DNA of 54,159 nt. It comes from Gemmobacter megaterium. Lineage in GTDB: Bacteria; Pseudomonadota; Alphaproteobacteria; Rhodobacterales; Rhodobacteraceae. Below the pieces are notes generated by a model, which ran no database searches, was not told the origin of the DNA, and saw only the letters and a list, made by a program, of their open reading frames with translations. The stretch spans positions 1 through 54,159 of the forward strand of contig NZ_FTOT01000012.1 in NCBI RefSeq assembly GCF_900156815.1. The letters are read 5' to 3'. Shown piece by piece: positions 23,565-31,418 of this stretch. The translations under genes and the position numbers were made by a program. How positions within the stretch are numbered: position 1 is the stretch's first letter; every line of letters starts with the position of its first letter.

Positions 23565-24187
23565 CAGCGCCGCGCCTGAAACCTGTTCCGAACGATCTGC
23601 CGGAATACCCCGTTGCGCGAGGTGTTCGGCTGGATGGTCATAGCTTCGTCAAATGGCAGCATCTGCGCTGGCTGTCGTCGCGGTCGTTCCGCCTGTGCAG
23701 CTGGGAGGTGCAGGGCATGGCGCGGGCGCTGTTCGATCTGAGCCAGTTGGAAAGCCCCGTGGGCACGCTGCCCGACGATGACGCCGAATTGGCCCAGATG
23801 CTGCGCGTTGATGCGCGGCGCATGGCAGAGCTGCGGCGCATGGAGTTCGGGCCGCTGCGCAACTGGTGCCCGTGCCTGTCCGATGGAGAGGTGCGGCTGA
23901 TGCATCCTGTGGTGCTGGCGCAGGTGCAGGATGCCATCGAACGGCGCGAGATCCACGAGCTGTCGAAAGAGGACAAGGCCACCTATCAGCGCCTCAAACG
24001 CCTGCGCGAGGCGCTGCGCGGCATGGGTCTGTCCGAGCATGTTCTGGCCGATGACCGGCTGATCGGGCGCATGGATGACTGGCTCAAGCAAGGCTGCAAG
24101 GGCAACCGCCGGGCGACGCATTACGAGGCGGCGCTGATGCACGCCGTGGCGCAGGGCTGGTGCGAGGGGCCGATGCGCGGGCGGTGA
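23561..24187 (+). CDS. DUF1376-like phage replication-region protein
   Basis: The 208-residue protein follows the layout of DUF1376/YdaU proteins: FVKWQHLRWLSSRSFRLCSW, then GTLPDDDAELAQMLRVDARR and LMHPVVLAQVQDAIERRE. In related phages such proteins sit at the primosome/replication-initiator position. The C-terminal helical part (LSKEDKATYQRLKRLREALR) may mediate protein contacts. The GTTC array starts 15 nt after its stop. Confidence 0.65.
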   Translation: MTAPRLKPVPNDLPEYPVARGVRLDGHSFVKWQHLRWLSSRSFRLCSWEVQGMARALFDLSQLESPVGTLPDDDAELAQMLRVDARRMAELRRMEFGPLRNWCPCLSDGEVRLMHPVVLAQVQDAIERREIHELSKEDKATYQRLKRLREALRGMGLSEHVLADDRLIGRMDDWLKQGCKGNRRATHYEAALMHAVAQGWCEGPMRGR

Positions 24188-24199
24188 AACTGTCGAATT

Positions 24200-24257
24200 C
24201 TGTTCCGGAACAGTTCCAGTCTGTTCCGGAACAGTACCGCACAGTTCGGAACTGTTC
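24200..24257. promoter_or_regulatory. Phased GTTC array with SOS-box match
   Basis: Two identical perfect 14-bp palindromes CTGTTCCGGAACAG (24200-24213 and 24221-24234) and a related palindrome ACAGTTCGGAACTGT (24241-24255) together place GTTC (once GTAC) at 24202, 24213, 24223, 24234, 24244 and 24254, that is, one per helical turn. GTTC-N7-GTTC at 24202-24216 equals the LexA box known from Rhodobacter-type alphaproteobacteria. The array may bind LexA, a phage regulator or an initiator. Confidence 0.7.
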
Positions 24258-24262
24258 TGCGT

Positions 24263-24295
24263 AGAAGAGAAGAGAAAAGAGAAGAGAAGAAAAGA
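24263..24295 (+). repeat. 33-nt purine-only tract
   Basis: An uninterrupted run of A and G residues (GAAGAGAAGAGAAAAG type) follows the GTTC array directly and precedes ATG 24304. It could act as a leader, an unwinding element or a triplex-prone tract; its AG-rich sequence also provides weak ribosome binding. Confidence 0.6.
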
Positions 24296-24303
24296 CTTAC
24301 GCG

Positions 24304-25008
24304 ATGGAACAGAACGCAGCCGCGCTGGTGGCCAGCCGGGCAGGGCTGAGAAAAGGGGCAGGGATGATGGACACGGGCAACACCGATACCCACGAGGCGA
24401 CAGGGCGAGAGGCGGTGCGCGAGCTGTTCGTGCAGCGGCTGGCCACCAGCGGATTGCAGCGTGGAAAGGGCGCCAACGGCAAACCGATGACCGAGGCCGA
24501 GCATGAGGCGCTGATGCAGCGTCTGGTGACGCATCTGGCCTATCTGTCCCGGCCCTCGCTGGTCGCGCTGGCGGATGAGGTGCTGCGCGCCGCCGGTGGG
24601 CCAAAGCGCAATGTCTGGCCGTCAGAGGTGCTGATCCGCCAGATGGCCGCAGGCAAGGAGGATCGGCCCCCGGCCATCCCGGATATCGTGCGCAGCTGGC
24701 TGGCCTCGGTCGCCGGGCCGCGTGCCGAGGCGTCGGGCTATCTCGTCCAGCTCTACCGACACCTGATCGCGCATCCACGCCCGGTGATGCCGCATGACCT
24801 GACCCTGTGCCAGCGTCAGGCGGTCGAGGATCGCAGTATGCGTGACCGGGTGCAGGAGCGTATTGCGCTGGGGGTCGCCTCGGATGCGGATCGCGCCTGG
24901 TTGCGCCGTCTGGTCGATGATGAGGCCGCGGCGCGCGAGATCGTCGCGCGTGGGGATCAGGCCCGCGCCGCCCGTGCGCAGGCCGCCAGCCAAGGGGATG
25001 CCGCATGA
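24304..25008 (+). CDS. Phage protein of unknown function
   Basis: The 234-residue protein is soluble and helical, with LMQRLVTHLAYLSRPSLVAL, RNVWPSEVLIRQMA and an Arg/Ala-rich end. ATG 24364 (after AAGGGGCAGGG) may be the true start, removing 20 residues. Its place after the GTTC array and before the NusG-like gene suggests it takes part in replication or regulation. I recognise no family. Confidence 0.7.
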   Translation: MEQNAAALVASRAGLRKGAGMMDTGNTDTHEATGREAVRELFVQRLATSGLQRGKGANGKPMTEAEHEALMQRLVTHLAYLSRPSLVALADEVLRAAGGPKRNVWPSEVLIRQMAAGKEDRPPAIPDIVRSWLASVAGPRAEASGYLVQLYRHLIAHPRPVMPHDLTLCQRQAVEDRSMRDRVQERIALGVASDADRAWLRRLVDDEAAAREIVARGDQARAARAQAASQGDAA

Positions 25009-25670
25009 TGGCCGCGCGTTCGTTCCTTGGCCTGTCCATTGGCGATGCCGTGACGCTGGCCCCTTCGGGTGCGGCGCTGGTCACGCCCGGCCCGTCGCGG
25101 TGGTATGCGCTGCGCGTCACGCCCCAGCGCGAGGATCAGGCCGAGGCATGGCTGCGCCTGCGCGGGGTCTATGGCTTCCACCCGGTGCTGATGCGTCGTG
25201 TCACCCGCCACGGCAAGCCCCGCGACTATGCCCGGCGCTACCTGCCGGGCTATGTCTTCGCGCGGTTCCGGGGGCAGCCGGTGGTGCACCGCGTCCTGTC
25301 CTGCCCCTTCATCACCGGCGCCCTGTGCCGGGCGGATGGGAAGTGGGGTGTGCTGGAGCCGGAACGCCTGCGCCAGATCCATGCCATGCGCCGGGTGGAT
25401 GCCGAGGGCGAGGCCGCACGGATGGCGCTGGCTGCTCGCCGCCGTGCCTCTGCCATGGCGCGTCCAGGCGAGATGGCCCTGTTCACTGGCGGGGCGTTTG
25501 CGGGCGCGCGCTGCGAGGTGGTCGAGCTGAATGCCGACGGTGGCGCCACGGTGCGAATGCAGTTGTTCGGGGGCGAGGTGCTGGTGGGTGCCAGCGCGGC
25601 CGATCTGGTCGGCCTGCACAAAGGGGGATTGACAGGCGCGAATCGCTACGCCTATCGTCCCTCCCCATAG
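25005..25670 (+). CDS. NusG-like (NGN/KOW) phage transcription regulator
   Basis: The 221-residue protein contains an NGN domain at about residues 32-125: RWYALRVTPQREDQAEAWLR, YARRYLPGYVFARF with the typical PGYVF loop, and VLSCPFITGAL. A C-terminal KOW-like segment follows (ALFTGGAFAGARCEVVELNA). NusG paralogues such as RfaH/UpxY bind RNA polymerase and let it pass terminators. The gene is the last before a strong terminator and the late operon, so it is a good candidate for the late antiterminator, in place of lambda Q. It overlaps the upstream gene as ATGA. Confidence 0.8.
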   Translation: MMAARSFLGLSIGDAVTLAPSGAALVTPGPSRWYALRVTPQREDQAEAWLRLRGVYGFHPVLMRRVTRHGKPRDYARRYLPGYVFARFRGQPVVHRVLSCPFITGALCRADGKWGVLEPERLRQIHAMRRVDAEGEAARMALAARRRASAMARPGEMALFTGGAFAGARCEVVELNADGGATVRMQLFGGEVLVGASAADLVGLHKGGLTGANRYAYRPSP

Positions 25671-25766
25671 CCTTACGCCCGATGGACCCCCGCAAAGCGG
25701 GCAGCGCCTCGGGCTGGTGGGCGGCGCGCTCGGGTTGATACGCTCCGAGTGACACGCCTGCAATGT

Positions 25767-25797
25767 GCCCCGAGCCTCGCTCGGGGCTTTCGCTTTT
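25767..25797 (+). terminator. Terminator between the NusG-like gene and the late operon
   Basis: The stem GCCCCGAGC / GCTCGGGGC with a 3-nt loop is followed by TTTCGCTTTT. It lies about 97 nt after the NusG-like stop and 13 nt before the next start, at the position where an antiterminator would act. Confidence 0.85.
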
Positions 25798-25809
25798 CCG
25801 GGGGTAGGG

Positions 25810-26538
25810 GTGGAACTTTCCTTCGATCTCGATGACGCCCGCTTTCAGGCTCAAATCAGACAGCTTGCCACACGTGATGTGCGTCAGGCTGCGACATGGG
25901 CCTTGAACGACACCGCGACGGAAGTGCAGCAGCACATTCAGAACCGGATGAACGTGGTGTTTGATCGGCCAACCCGCTACACCCAGCGCGCTTTCGGTGT
26001 GTTGCGTGGGGCGAGGCCAAGCAGGCTGGAAGTCGAGATAGGGGAAAGGGCGTCGGTCGAGCGGCGGTATTTCCTGAAGGTGCAGGAACATGGTGGGTCG
26101 CGGCCACAGAAAGCCGTCGAACGCCGTATCGCGCTTGCGTCGGATGACTATGTGCGGACCGCCATACCGACAGATGCCGCCCGTATCGACGGATATGGCA
26201 ACTGGTCATCGGGCGAACGCAATCAGGTGATGTCGCAGCTGCAAGTCGGGCGCGATGTCGGATATACATCGAACGAAACCGAAGCCTCGCGGAAGCGCAA
26301 AGCCCGGCGTGGCAAGGCGCGGTACTTCATCCCAAAGCATGGGCTGGCACCCGGCGTCTATCGGCGCAACGCGCCTGACGATATCCCGATCCGCATTCTG
26401 ACGCTGACGGACACGGCCCCAATCTACCAACCCCGATTGGGGTTTCACGCAGAGGCCGCGCGCGAGTTCTGGGCGCGGCTTCCAGCCCACCTCTCCCGCA
26501 CCCTGGGCCGAATGGTCGAAAAGCGGTCTCGCGGGTAG
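25810..26538 (+). CDS. Possible minor tail Z-like structural protein
   Basis: The start is GTG 25810 after GGGGGTAGGG, giving 242 residues. The N-terminal SFDLDDARFQAQIRQLATRD and ATWALNDTATEVQQHIQNRM resemble the helical start of prophage minor tail protein Z (GPZ) proteins, and the C-terminal region is basic (RKRKARRGKARYF). Its place ahead of the terminase genes is unusual for a tail gene, so another structural or morphogenesis role is possible. It follows the terminator closely. Confidence 0.5.
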   Translation: MELSFDLDDARFQAQIRQLATRDVRQAATWALNDTATEVQQHIQNRMNVVFDRPTRYTQRAFGVLRGARPSRLEVEIGERASVERRYFLKVQEHGGSRPQKAVERRIALASDDYVRTAIPTDAARIDGYGNWSSGERNQVMSQLQVGRDVGYTSNETEASRKRKARRGKARYFIPKHGLAPGVYRRNAPDDIPIRILTLTDTAPIYQPRLGFHAEAAREFWARLPAHLSRTLGRMVEKRSRG

Positions 26539-26675
26539 GCAGAGACCACCCCCAGACCCCCCTTCGGGTCCTTCCCCGGCACCTCCGCACGCGGGTAATT
26601 CGCACCGTGCGTGTGGGGGTGCGCTTAACTTTGGGCAAAGCCTAAACTTGGCTGGCCTTAACGATGGAAAGGTAA

Positions 26676-27302
26676 ATGCCTGAACTGAACGCAACCGAGC
26701 TTGCGGCGCGACTGGATGTCTCCAAGGCCCGCATCAGCCAGTATGTCAGTGAAGGCAAGCTGGAGGGGTGCTTTTCAGGCGATGGGCGTGCCCGCAGGTT
26801 CGACCTGGACAAGGTCGCCGCCGCGCTCGGCAAGGGGCTTCATCCGGGCCAGATGCTGGGAAATGGTGCTGCGACCAAGCGCGCCATCCGGGAACTGGAC
26901 GGGGATGCTCCTCCGACAGTCCCGACCACCAAGGCGCCCAGGTCCGGCGCACCGCTCGATGCCAAGGATCCGGATCGCTATGAACTGGCCCGGATCCAGA
27001 ACGCCGAAGAGGATGCCCGCCGCAAGCGCAGGGACAATCAGCGGGACGAGGGCCGCTGGGTGTTGGCAGATGAGGTCCAGCGCCAGACCGCGCGGGCCAT
27101 GACTCAGGAGGTCGCGCAGTTCGAAGCCGTTCTGCGCGACGCCGCTCGGGCGGTCGCGGATCGCTTCGGCCTGGATTACCGGGAGGTGCGCAAGGTGCTG
27201 ATCGACGAGTGGCGCAAACACCGGGGTCAGCGGTCTGCGCAGCTTGTGGCAGATGCGGAGGTTGCCCCCATGACCGAAGCCGAAACGGCGGCGCAGGTCT
27301 GA
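26676..27302 (+). CDS. Terminase small subunit (Nu1-like)
   Basis: The 208-residue protein starts with a winged-helix/MerR-like HTH (ELAARLDVSKARISQYVSEG and FDLDKVAAALG), as in lambda Nu1, followed by a charged helical linker and a C-terminal part that should contact the large subunit. It would recognise the packaging (cos) site. The large-subunit gene starts one base after its stop codon. Confidence 0.82.
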   Translation: MPELNATELAARLDVSKARISQYVSEGKLEGCFSGDGRARRFDLDKVAAALGKGLHPGQMLGNGAATKRAIRELDGDAPPTVPTTKAPRSGAPLDAKDPDRYELARIQNAEEDARRKRRDNQRDEGRWVLADEVQRQTARAMTQEVAQFEAVLRDAARAVADRFGLDYREVRKVLIDEWRKHRGQRSAQLVADAEVAPMTEAETAAQV

Positions 27303-27303
27303 A

Positions 27304-29337
27304 ATGGGGTTTCTGTCATCGGCCGAGGCCGCCGTTCTGCGGGGGCTGGCTCAGGCCATGTTGCCACCGCCACCCCCCGACATCACCCGGTGGTGCGAAG
27401 ACAATATCGTCTTTGATGAAAGGTCTCCGTTTCCGGGACCGTTCCGAATTGCGCGCTTTCCCTTCCTGCGCGAGATCCACGAGGTGCTGAGCCCGGAACA
27501 TCCGGCGCGCGAGGTGACAATCCGGGGGAGCGCGCAATGGGGCAAGACCGTGTCGGTCCTGAATCCTGCGGTTGCCGCGTGGCACGAATATGGCCCGCTG
27601 GACAGTCTGGTGGTTCACCCCACCACGTCGGCTGCGACAGAATGGGTGCGCAACAAGTGGATGCCGATGCGCCGGCAGGCCCCAGCCCTGCGGGCGATCT
27701 TCGGCGAAGGGCGTGGCGATCAGACCGACACGCTGTCCAACCAGGAAACACTGGCGCGGGACGGATCGCTCAAGGTGACGTCGGCGGGGTCACCCGATGA
27801 TCTTGCAGGCACCACGCGGCGGTTCGTTGCCATGGATGACGTCAGAAAGTTCGAAATGACGCCGAAGGGTGATCCCGAGAAACTGGCCGAAAGCCGGGCA
27901 TCGGGTTTTGAAGATGCCAAGATCCTGCGGATCAGCACGCCGCAGGTTCTGGGCACCTGTCGCGTCACGCGGGCCTATCTGCGGTCGGATCAGCGACACT
28001 ACCATGTGCCATGCCCGCATTGCGGCCACATGGCCCCCCTGACCTGGGAGAATTTTCGCAAGTCGATTGACCCAGAGCGGCTGCACGCGGCGCATTTCAC
28101 CTGCGATAGCTGCCACGTGGCCATAGGCCACCAGCACAAGGCGCAGATGGTCGCCGCTGGGCGCTGGGTGCGCCACAATCCGCGGGGGGATCACCCTGGG
28201 TTTCACCTGTGGCGTGCCTATGTGCCTCAAAGGGACTGGGCCAGTATCGCAGTGGAATATGCCCAGGTGATGGGCTGGACGGGCAGTCCGGCCAATATCA
28301 CAACCGAAGAGGATGCCGCCGACAAGGTCGAGGCCGAGACGGAGCAGACCTTCTGGAACGACGTGTTGGGCCTGCCTTATGAACAGGCCAGCAAGGGCCC
28401 GGACTGGGAAAAGCTGCGCGACCGGGTCGAACTGGCCGAGGAGGGGCAGTATCTGCCGATCGGTCGCATTCCTGCCTGTGGCGTTCTGATGACCGCCGGG
28501 GTGGACTGCCAGGCTGACCGCATAGAAGTCACTCTGGTGGCCTATGGGCGCAATTATCGGCGTTGGGTGATCGAACATCGTGTGATCCCGCATCATATCG
28601 GCGACGATGAAGGCCGCGCCGGTCTGGATGCGCTGTTGAAATCGACCTGGCGCACCACACTGGGCCTGCCGTTGCAGATCGACATGATGGCGGTGGACGA
28701 GGGCGCGTTCACGGAAGATGTGCGGGACTGGGCCAAGCGCCACCCTTGGACGCGGGTGATCCTGATCAAGGGTTCCTCCTCTGGTAATGGCCCAACCCTG
28801 CGCCCCCAGGCGGATCGCAAGGCCAATGGCCGTGTGATCAAGCGCCAGCGGCGGGGCTGGATGCTGAATGTCAGCCAGATGAAGGCGGATTTCTACGCCT
28901 GGTTGGCCAAGGAAGACGCGCAGGAGCGCGGGTTCATCGCCTTTGCCCTGGGGCTGGGGGACGAATACTACCGCCAGATCACGTCCGAAGTGCGTGTGCT
29001 CAAGCGCAGCCGGTCGGGCGTTATGGTGTCGAGCTGGGAGTTGGTCGAGCCAAGCCGCCGCAACGAGTGCCTGGACACCATGATCTATTCCGAAGCCGCC
29101 GCCCGCAAGCGCGGCTGGACCGCCATGACGGATGGACAGTGGGACATTATGGAAGCCGAACGCGGCATCGCGCCGCCAGAGGCCCAGGCCGATCTGTTCG
29201 ACGCCGCAATGCCAGTGGTGCCCTTGTCCCAGCAGGCAGCGGCCAGAGCACCACGGCAGACGGCCCCGCCACCTGCGCCTGAACCGCAACAAGATCAACC
29301 CGGCTGGATCGCCGACAGGGGGAACGACTGGTTATGA
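27304..29337 (+). CDS. Terminase large subunit (GpA family)
   Basis: The 677-residue protein belongs to the lambda gpA-type packaging ATPase/nuclease family. It has the N-terminal ATPase region with GSAQWGKTV near residue 80 and FVAMDDV near 175, a zinc-like segment HVPCPHCGHMAPLTW and FTCDSCHV, and a C-terminal nuclease part with TAGVDCQADRIEVTLVAYG. It cuts and pumps DNA into the prohead. The last 4 nt overlap gpW. Confidence 0.93.
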   Translation: MGFLSSAEAAVLRGLAQAMLPPPPPDITRWCEDNIVFDERSPFPGPFRIARFPFLREIHEVLSPEHPAREVTIRGSAQWGKTVSVLNPAVAAWHEYGPLDSLVVHPTTSAATEWVRNKWMPMRRQAPALRAIFGEGRGDQTDTLSNQETLARDGSLKVTSAGSPDDLAGTTRRFVAMDDVRKFEMTPKGDPEKLAESRASGFEDAKILRISTPQVLGTCRVTRAYLRSDQRHYHVPCPHCGHMAPLTWENFRKSIDPERLHAAHFTCDSCHVAIGHQHKAQMVAAGRWVRHNPRGDHPGFHLWRAYVPQRDWASIAVEYAQVMGWTGSPANITTEEDAADKVEAETEQTFWNDVLGLPYEQASKGPDWEKLRDRVELAEEGQYLPIGRIPACGVLMTAGVDCQADRIEVTLVAYGRNYRRWVIEHRVIPHHIGDDEGRAGLDALLKSTWRTTLGLPLQIDMMAVDEGAFTEDVRDWAKRHPWTRVILIKGSSSGNGPTLRPQADRKANGRVIKRQRRGWMLNVSQMKADFYAWLAKEDAQERGFIAFALGLGDEYYRQITSEVRVLKRSRSGVMVSSWELVEPSRRNECLDTMIYSEAAARKRGWTAMTDGQWDIMEAERGIAPPEAQADLFDAAMPVVPLSQQAAARAPRQTAPPPAPEPQQDQPGWIADRGNDWL

Positions 29338-29534
29338 GCTACACCCAAACAGACGTGGCCCGCCTGCGGTCGGCTATCGCCAAGGGCGCCAGTCAGGTGA
29401 AGGTCGGAGAGGAACAGATCACCTTCCGCAGCTTGGCGGAAATGCGCTCGCTCCTGGCGGAAATGGAGGCATCGGTGGCTGGCGAAAGTGCGCCCAGCCG
29501 CCAGCATTACCCCCAGTTCATGGAACGTCCCTGA
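29334..29534 (+). CDS. gpW-like head-tail joining protein
   Basis: The 66-residue protein (MSYTQTDVARLRSAIAKGAS then TFRSLAEMRSLLAEME) has the length and alternating helix/hairpin pattern of lambda gpW, which sits at the head-tail connector. Position between terminase and portal is canonical, and it overlaps both. Confidence 0.88.
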   Translation: MSYTQTDVARLRSAIAKGASQVKVGEEQITFRSLAEMRSLLAEMEASVAGESAPSRQHYPQFMERP

Positions 29535-30988
29535 TGAATCTGCTGGATCGGGCCATTGCGGTGGTCAGCCCGCGCGCCGGGCTGCGCCGGGCGCAGGCGC
29601 GGATGTCGCTGCAAGCCATGGCGCATTATCGTGCCGGATCGCTGCCTCGTCGCAGCCCGTCGGTTCGGGCCGTCGCGGGTGATGCCGATGCCGTGTCGGC
29701 CGTGGCCCGGCGCCAGATCGCCTTGTCGGTTCGGGATGTGGTGCGGAACAACGCCGTGGCCGAACGCGCGGTCCAGGTGCTGGTCAACGCAGTGATCGGA
29801 ACCGGGATCGAGCCCAAGCTGATCAGCGACGATACGGAGCTGCGCGACGCCTGGAAGGTGCAGCAGTCGCTGCTGGACACGGTCAGGATCGACGCCGACG
29901 GTGCTTCGACCCTGGCCGCGATGCAGCGGCTGATGGTGCGCGCGATGATCGTCGATGGCGAGTCGCTGATGATAATGCCACGCGAATCCGGCCCGGACAG
30001 CTTCTTTCAGGTGCGGGTGCTGGAGGCGGACTATCTGGATGACCGGATGCAGGGTCGCGCGGGGAACCCGGCAAACACCCTGTATGACGGAATCGAATAT
30101 GGCCCGGACGGGCGCGTGGTGGCCTATCACCTGTACGACGAGCATCCGGGCAGTGCGGTCTGGCACCCGGAATGGCGCGGCCTGACATCCTCGCGCATTC
30201 CGGCAGATCGGGTGATCCACCTCTACCGCACGGATCGGGCTGGCCAGAGGCGTGGTGTCAGCTGGTTTGCCCCGGTCCTGGACGATCTGGTGGCGCTGGC
30301 CGAGAACGACGAGGCGCAGATGATGCGTCAGAAGATCGCTGCCTGCTTTGCGGTGTTCTGGCGGTCGGACAAGGAAGGCCCGGCCTCCGGCATTCCGTCA
30401 AAGCTGGCACCGGGCATGATCCAGCAAATCGGCAGTGATGACGAAATTTCTTTCGCCACCCCGCCGGATGTGACTGGCTATGACGATTTCGCCAGGGTGC
30501 ATCTGCGCCGGATCGCGGCCGGGCTGGGCATCACGTACGAGGCGCTGACCGGCGATCTGTCAGGCGTGAACTACAGTTCGGCCCGCATAGGGCGGATGGA
30601 AATGGCCGCCAATGTCGAGGCATGGCAGTGGACGCTGGTCATGCCGCGCCTCTGTGCCCCCATGGGTCAGTGGTTTCTGCGCAGTTGGGCCTATGCCGAT
30701 CCAAAGAAGGTCTCGGCCCTGAGCAAGGCGCGTATCGCCTATACACCGCCGCCGCCCGCTGTGGCCGACCCAAAGACGGAAACCCAGGTGGCGGTCCAGA
30801 AGATCGAGGCGGGCCTGTCCAGCCGCCCCGCCGAGATCCGGCGCATGGGGTACGAGCCGGGCGAAATCGACGCCGAAATCAAGGCGGATGCGGAAACCCG
30901 GCAATCCCTGGCCGCACTGAAAGCCCCGTCGCAGGCAGCGGCGGCACAATCCGAAACAGACCAGCAGGAAAGAGACGCCAATGCGTAG
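29534..30988 (+). CDS. Phage portal protein (lambda gpB family)
   Basis: The 484-residue protein forms the dodecameric ring through which DNA enters the head. Family features include VRNNAVAERAVQVLVNAVIG near residue 72, LEADYLDDR, VIHLYRTDRAGQRRGVSWFA near 230 and ITYEALTGDLSGVNYSSARI near 335. ATG 29534 overlaps the gpW stop by one base. The C-terminus is Ala/Gln-rich and overlaps the next gene by 8 nt. Confidence 0.93.
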   Translation: MNLLDRAIAVVSPRAGLRRAQARMSLQAMAHYRAGSLPRRSPSVRAVAGDADAVSAVARRQIALSVRDVVRNNAVAERAVQVLVNAVIGTGIEPKLISDDTELRDAWKVQQSLLDTVRIDADGASTLAAMQRLMVRAMIVDGESLMIMPRESGPDSFFQVRVLEADYLDDRMQGRAGNPANTLYDGIEYGPDGRVVAYHLYDEHPGSAVWHPEWRGLTSSRIPADRVIHLYRTDRAGQRRGVSWFAPVLDDLVALAENDEAQMMRQKIAACFAVFWRSDKEGPASGIPSKLAPGMIQQIGSDDEISFATPPDVTGYDDFARVHLRRIAAGLGITYEALTGDLSGVNYSSARIGRMEMAANVEAWQWTLVMPRLCAPMGQWFLRSWAYADPKKVSALSKARIAYTPPPPAVADPKTETQVAVQKIEAGLSSRPAEIRRMGYEPGEIDAEIKADAETRQSLAALKAPSQAAAAQSETDQQERDANA

Positions 30989-31418
30989 AGAAGACGATTC
31001 CGGGCTGATGCCACATGCGTATCATAGCGCCGCTTCGGACAGCCGACAGGACGAGTTCCCTCGACCCCGCCGGGGCGCTGGAAAGAGGGACGAATACCTA
31101 GCGTTGTTCCTGTCGCGGGGCATCAGCGTGCATTCCACGGCAGACGGTGGCGTGATGGTCCTTATTCACGGGTCTCGCCAGCCATTCTCGCCGACCGCCC
31201 CGCAGACGATTCTGCCGTTCCGCATCAGCCGTGCCGATGCGGTTGGACTGCGCGACCGGCTGAGCGCCCTTGTCGGTGATACCGACCCGATGCCATCGGA
31301 GGATCCTCCGCCTTCGGATGAAGGGATTGTCGGCCCCGACATCGACGGATCGGGCACCGACCCGGTAGATGCGCCCGCCGATGGCATGGCGTCGGAGCCT
31401 TACGCCGATGCGGGGTGA
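30981..31418 (+). CDS. Phage protein of unknown function
   Basis: The 145-residue protein has a basic start, a central beta-rich stretch (ISVHSTADGGVMVLIHGSRQ, ILPFRISRADAVGLRDRLSA) and an acidic, Pro/Asp-rich tail. It overlaps portal by 8 nt and the protease-capsid gene by 11 nt. A role in head assembly is suggested only by position. Confidence 0.68.
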   Translation: MRREDDSGLMPHAYHSAASDSRQDEFPRPRRGAGKRDEYLALFLSRGISVHSTADGGVMVLIHGSRQPFSPTAPQTILPFRISRADAVGLRDRLSALVGDTDPMPSEDPPPSDEGIVGPDIDGSGTDPVDAPADGMASEPYADAG

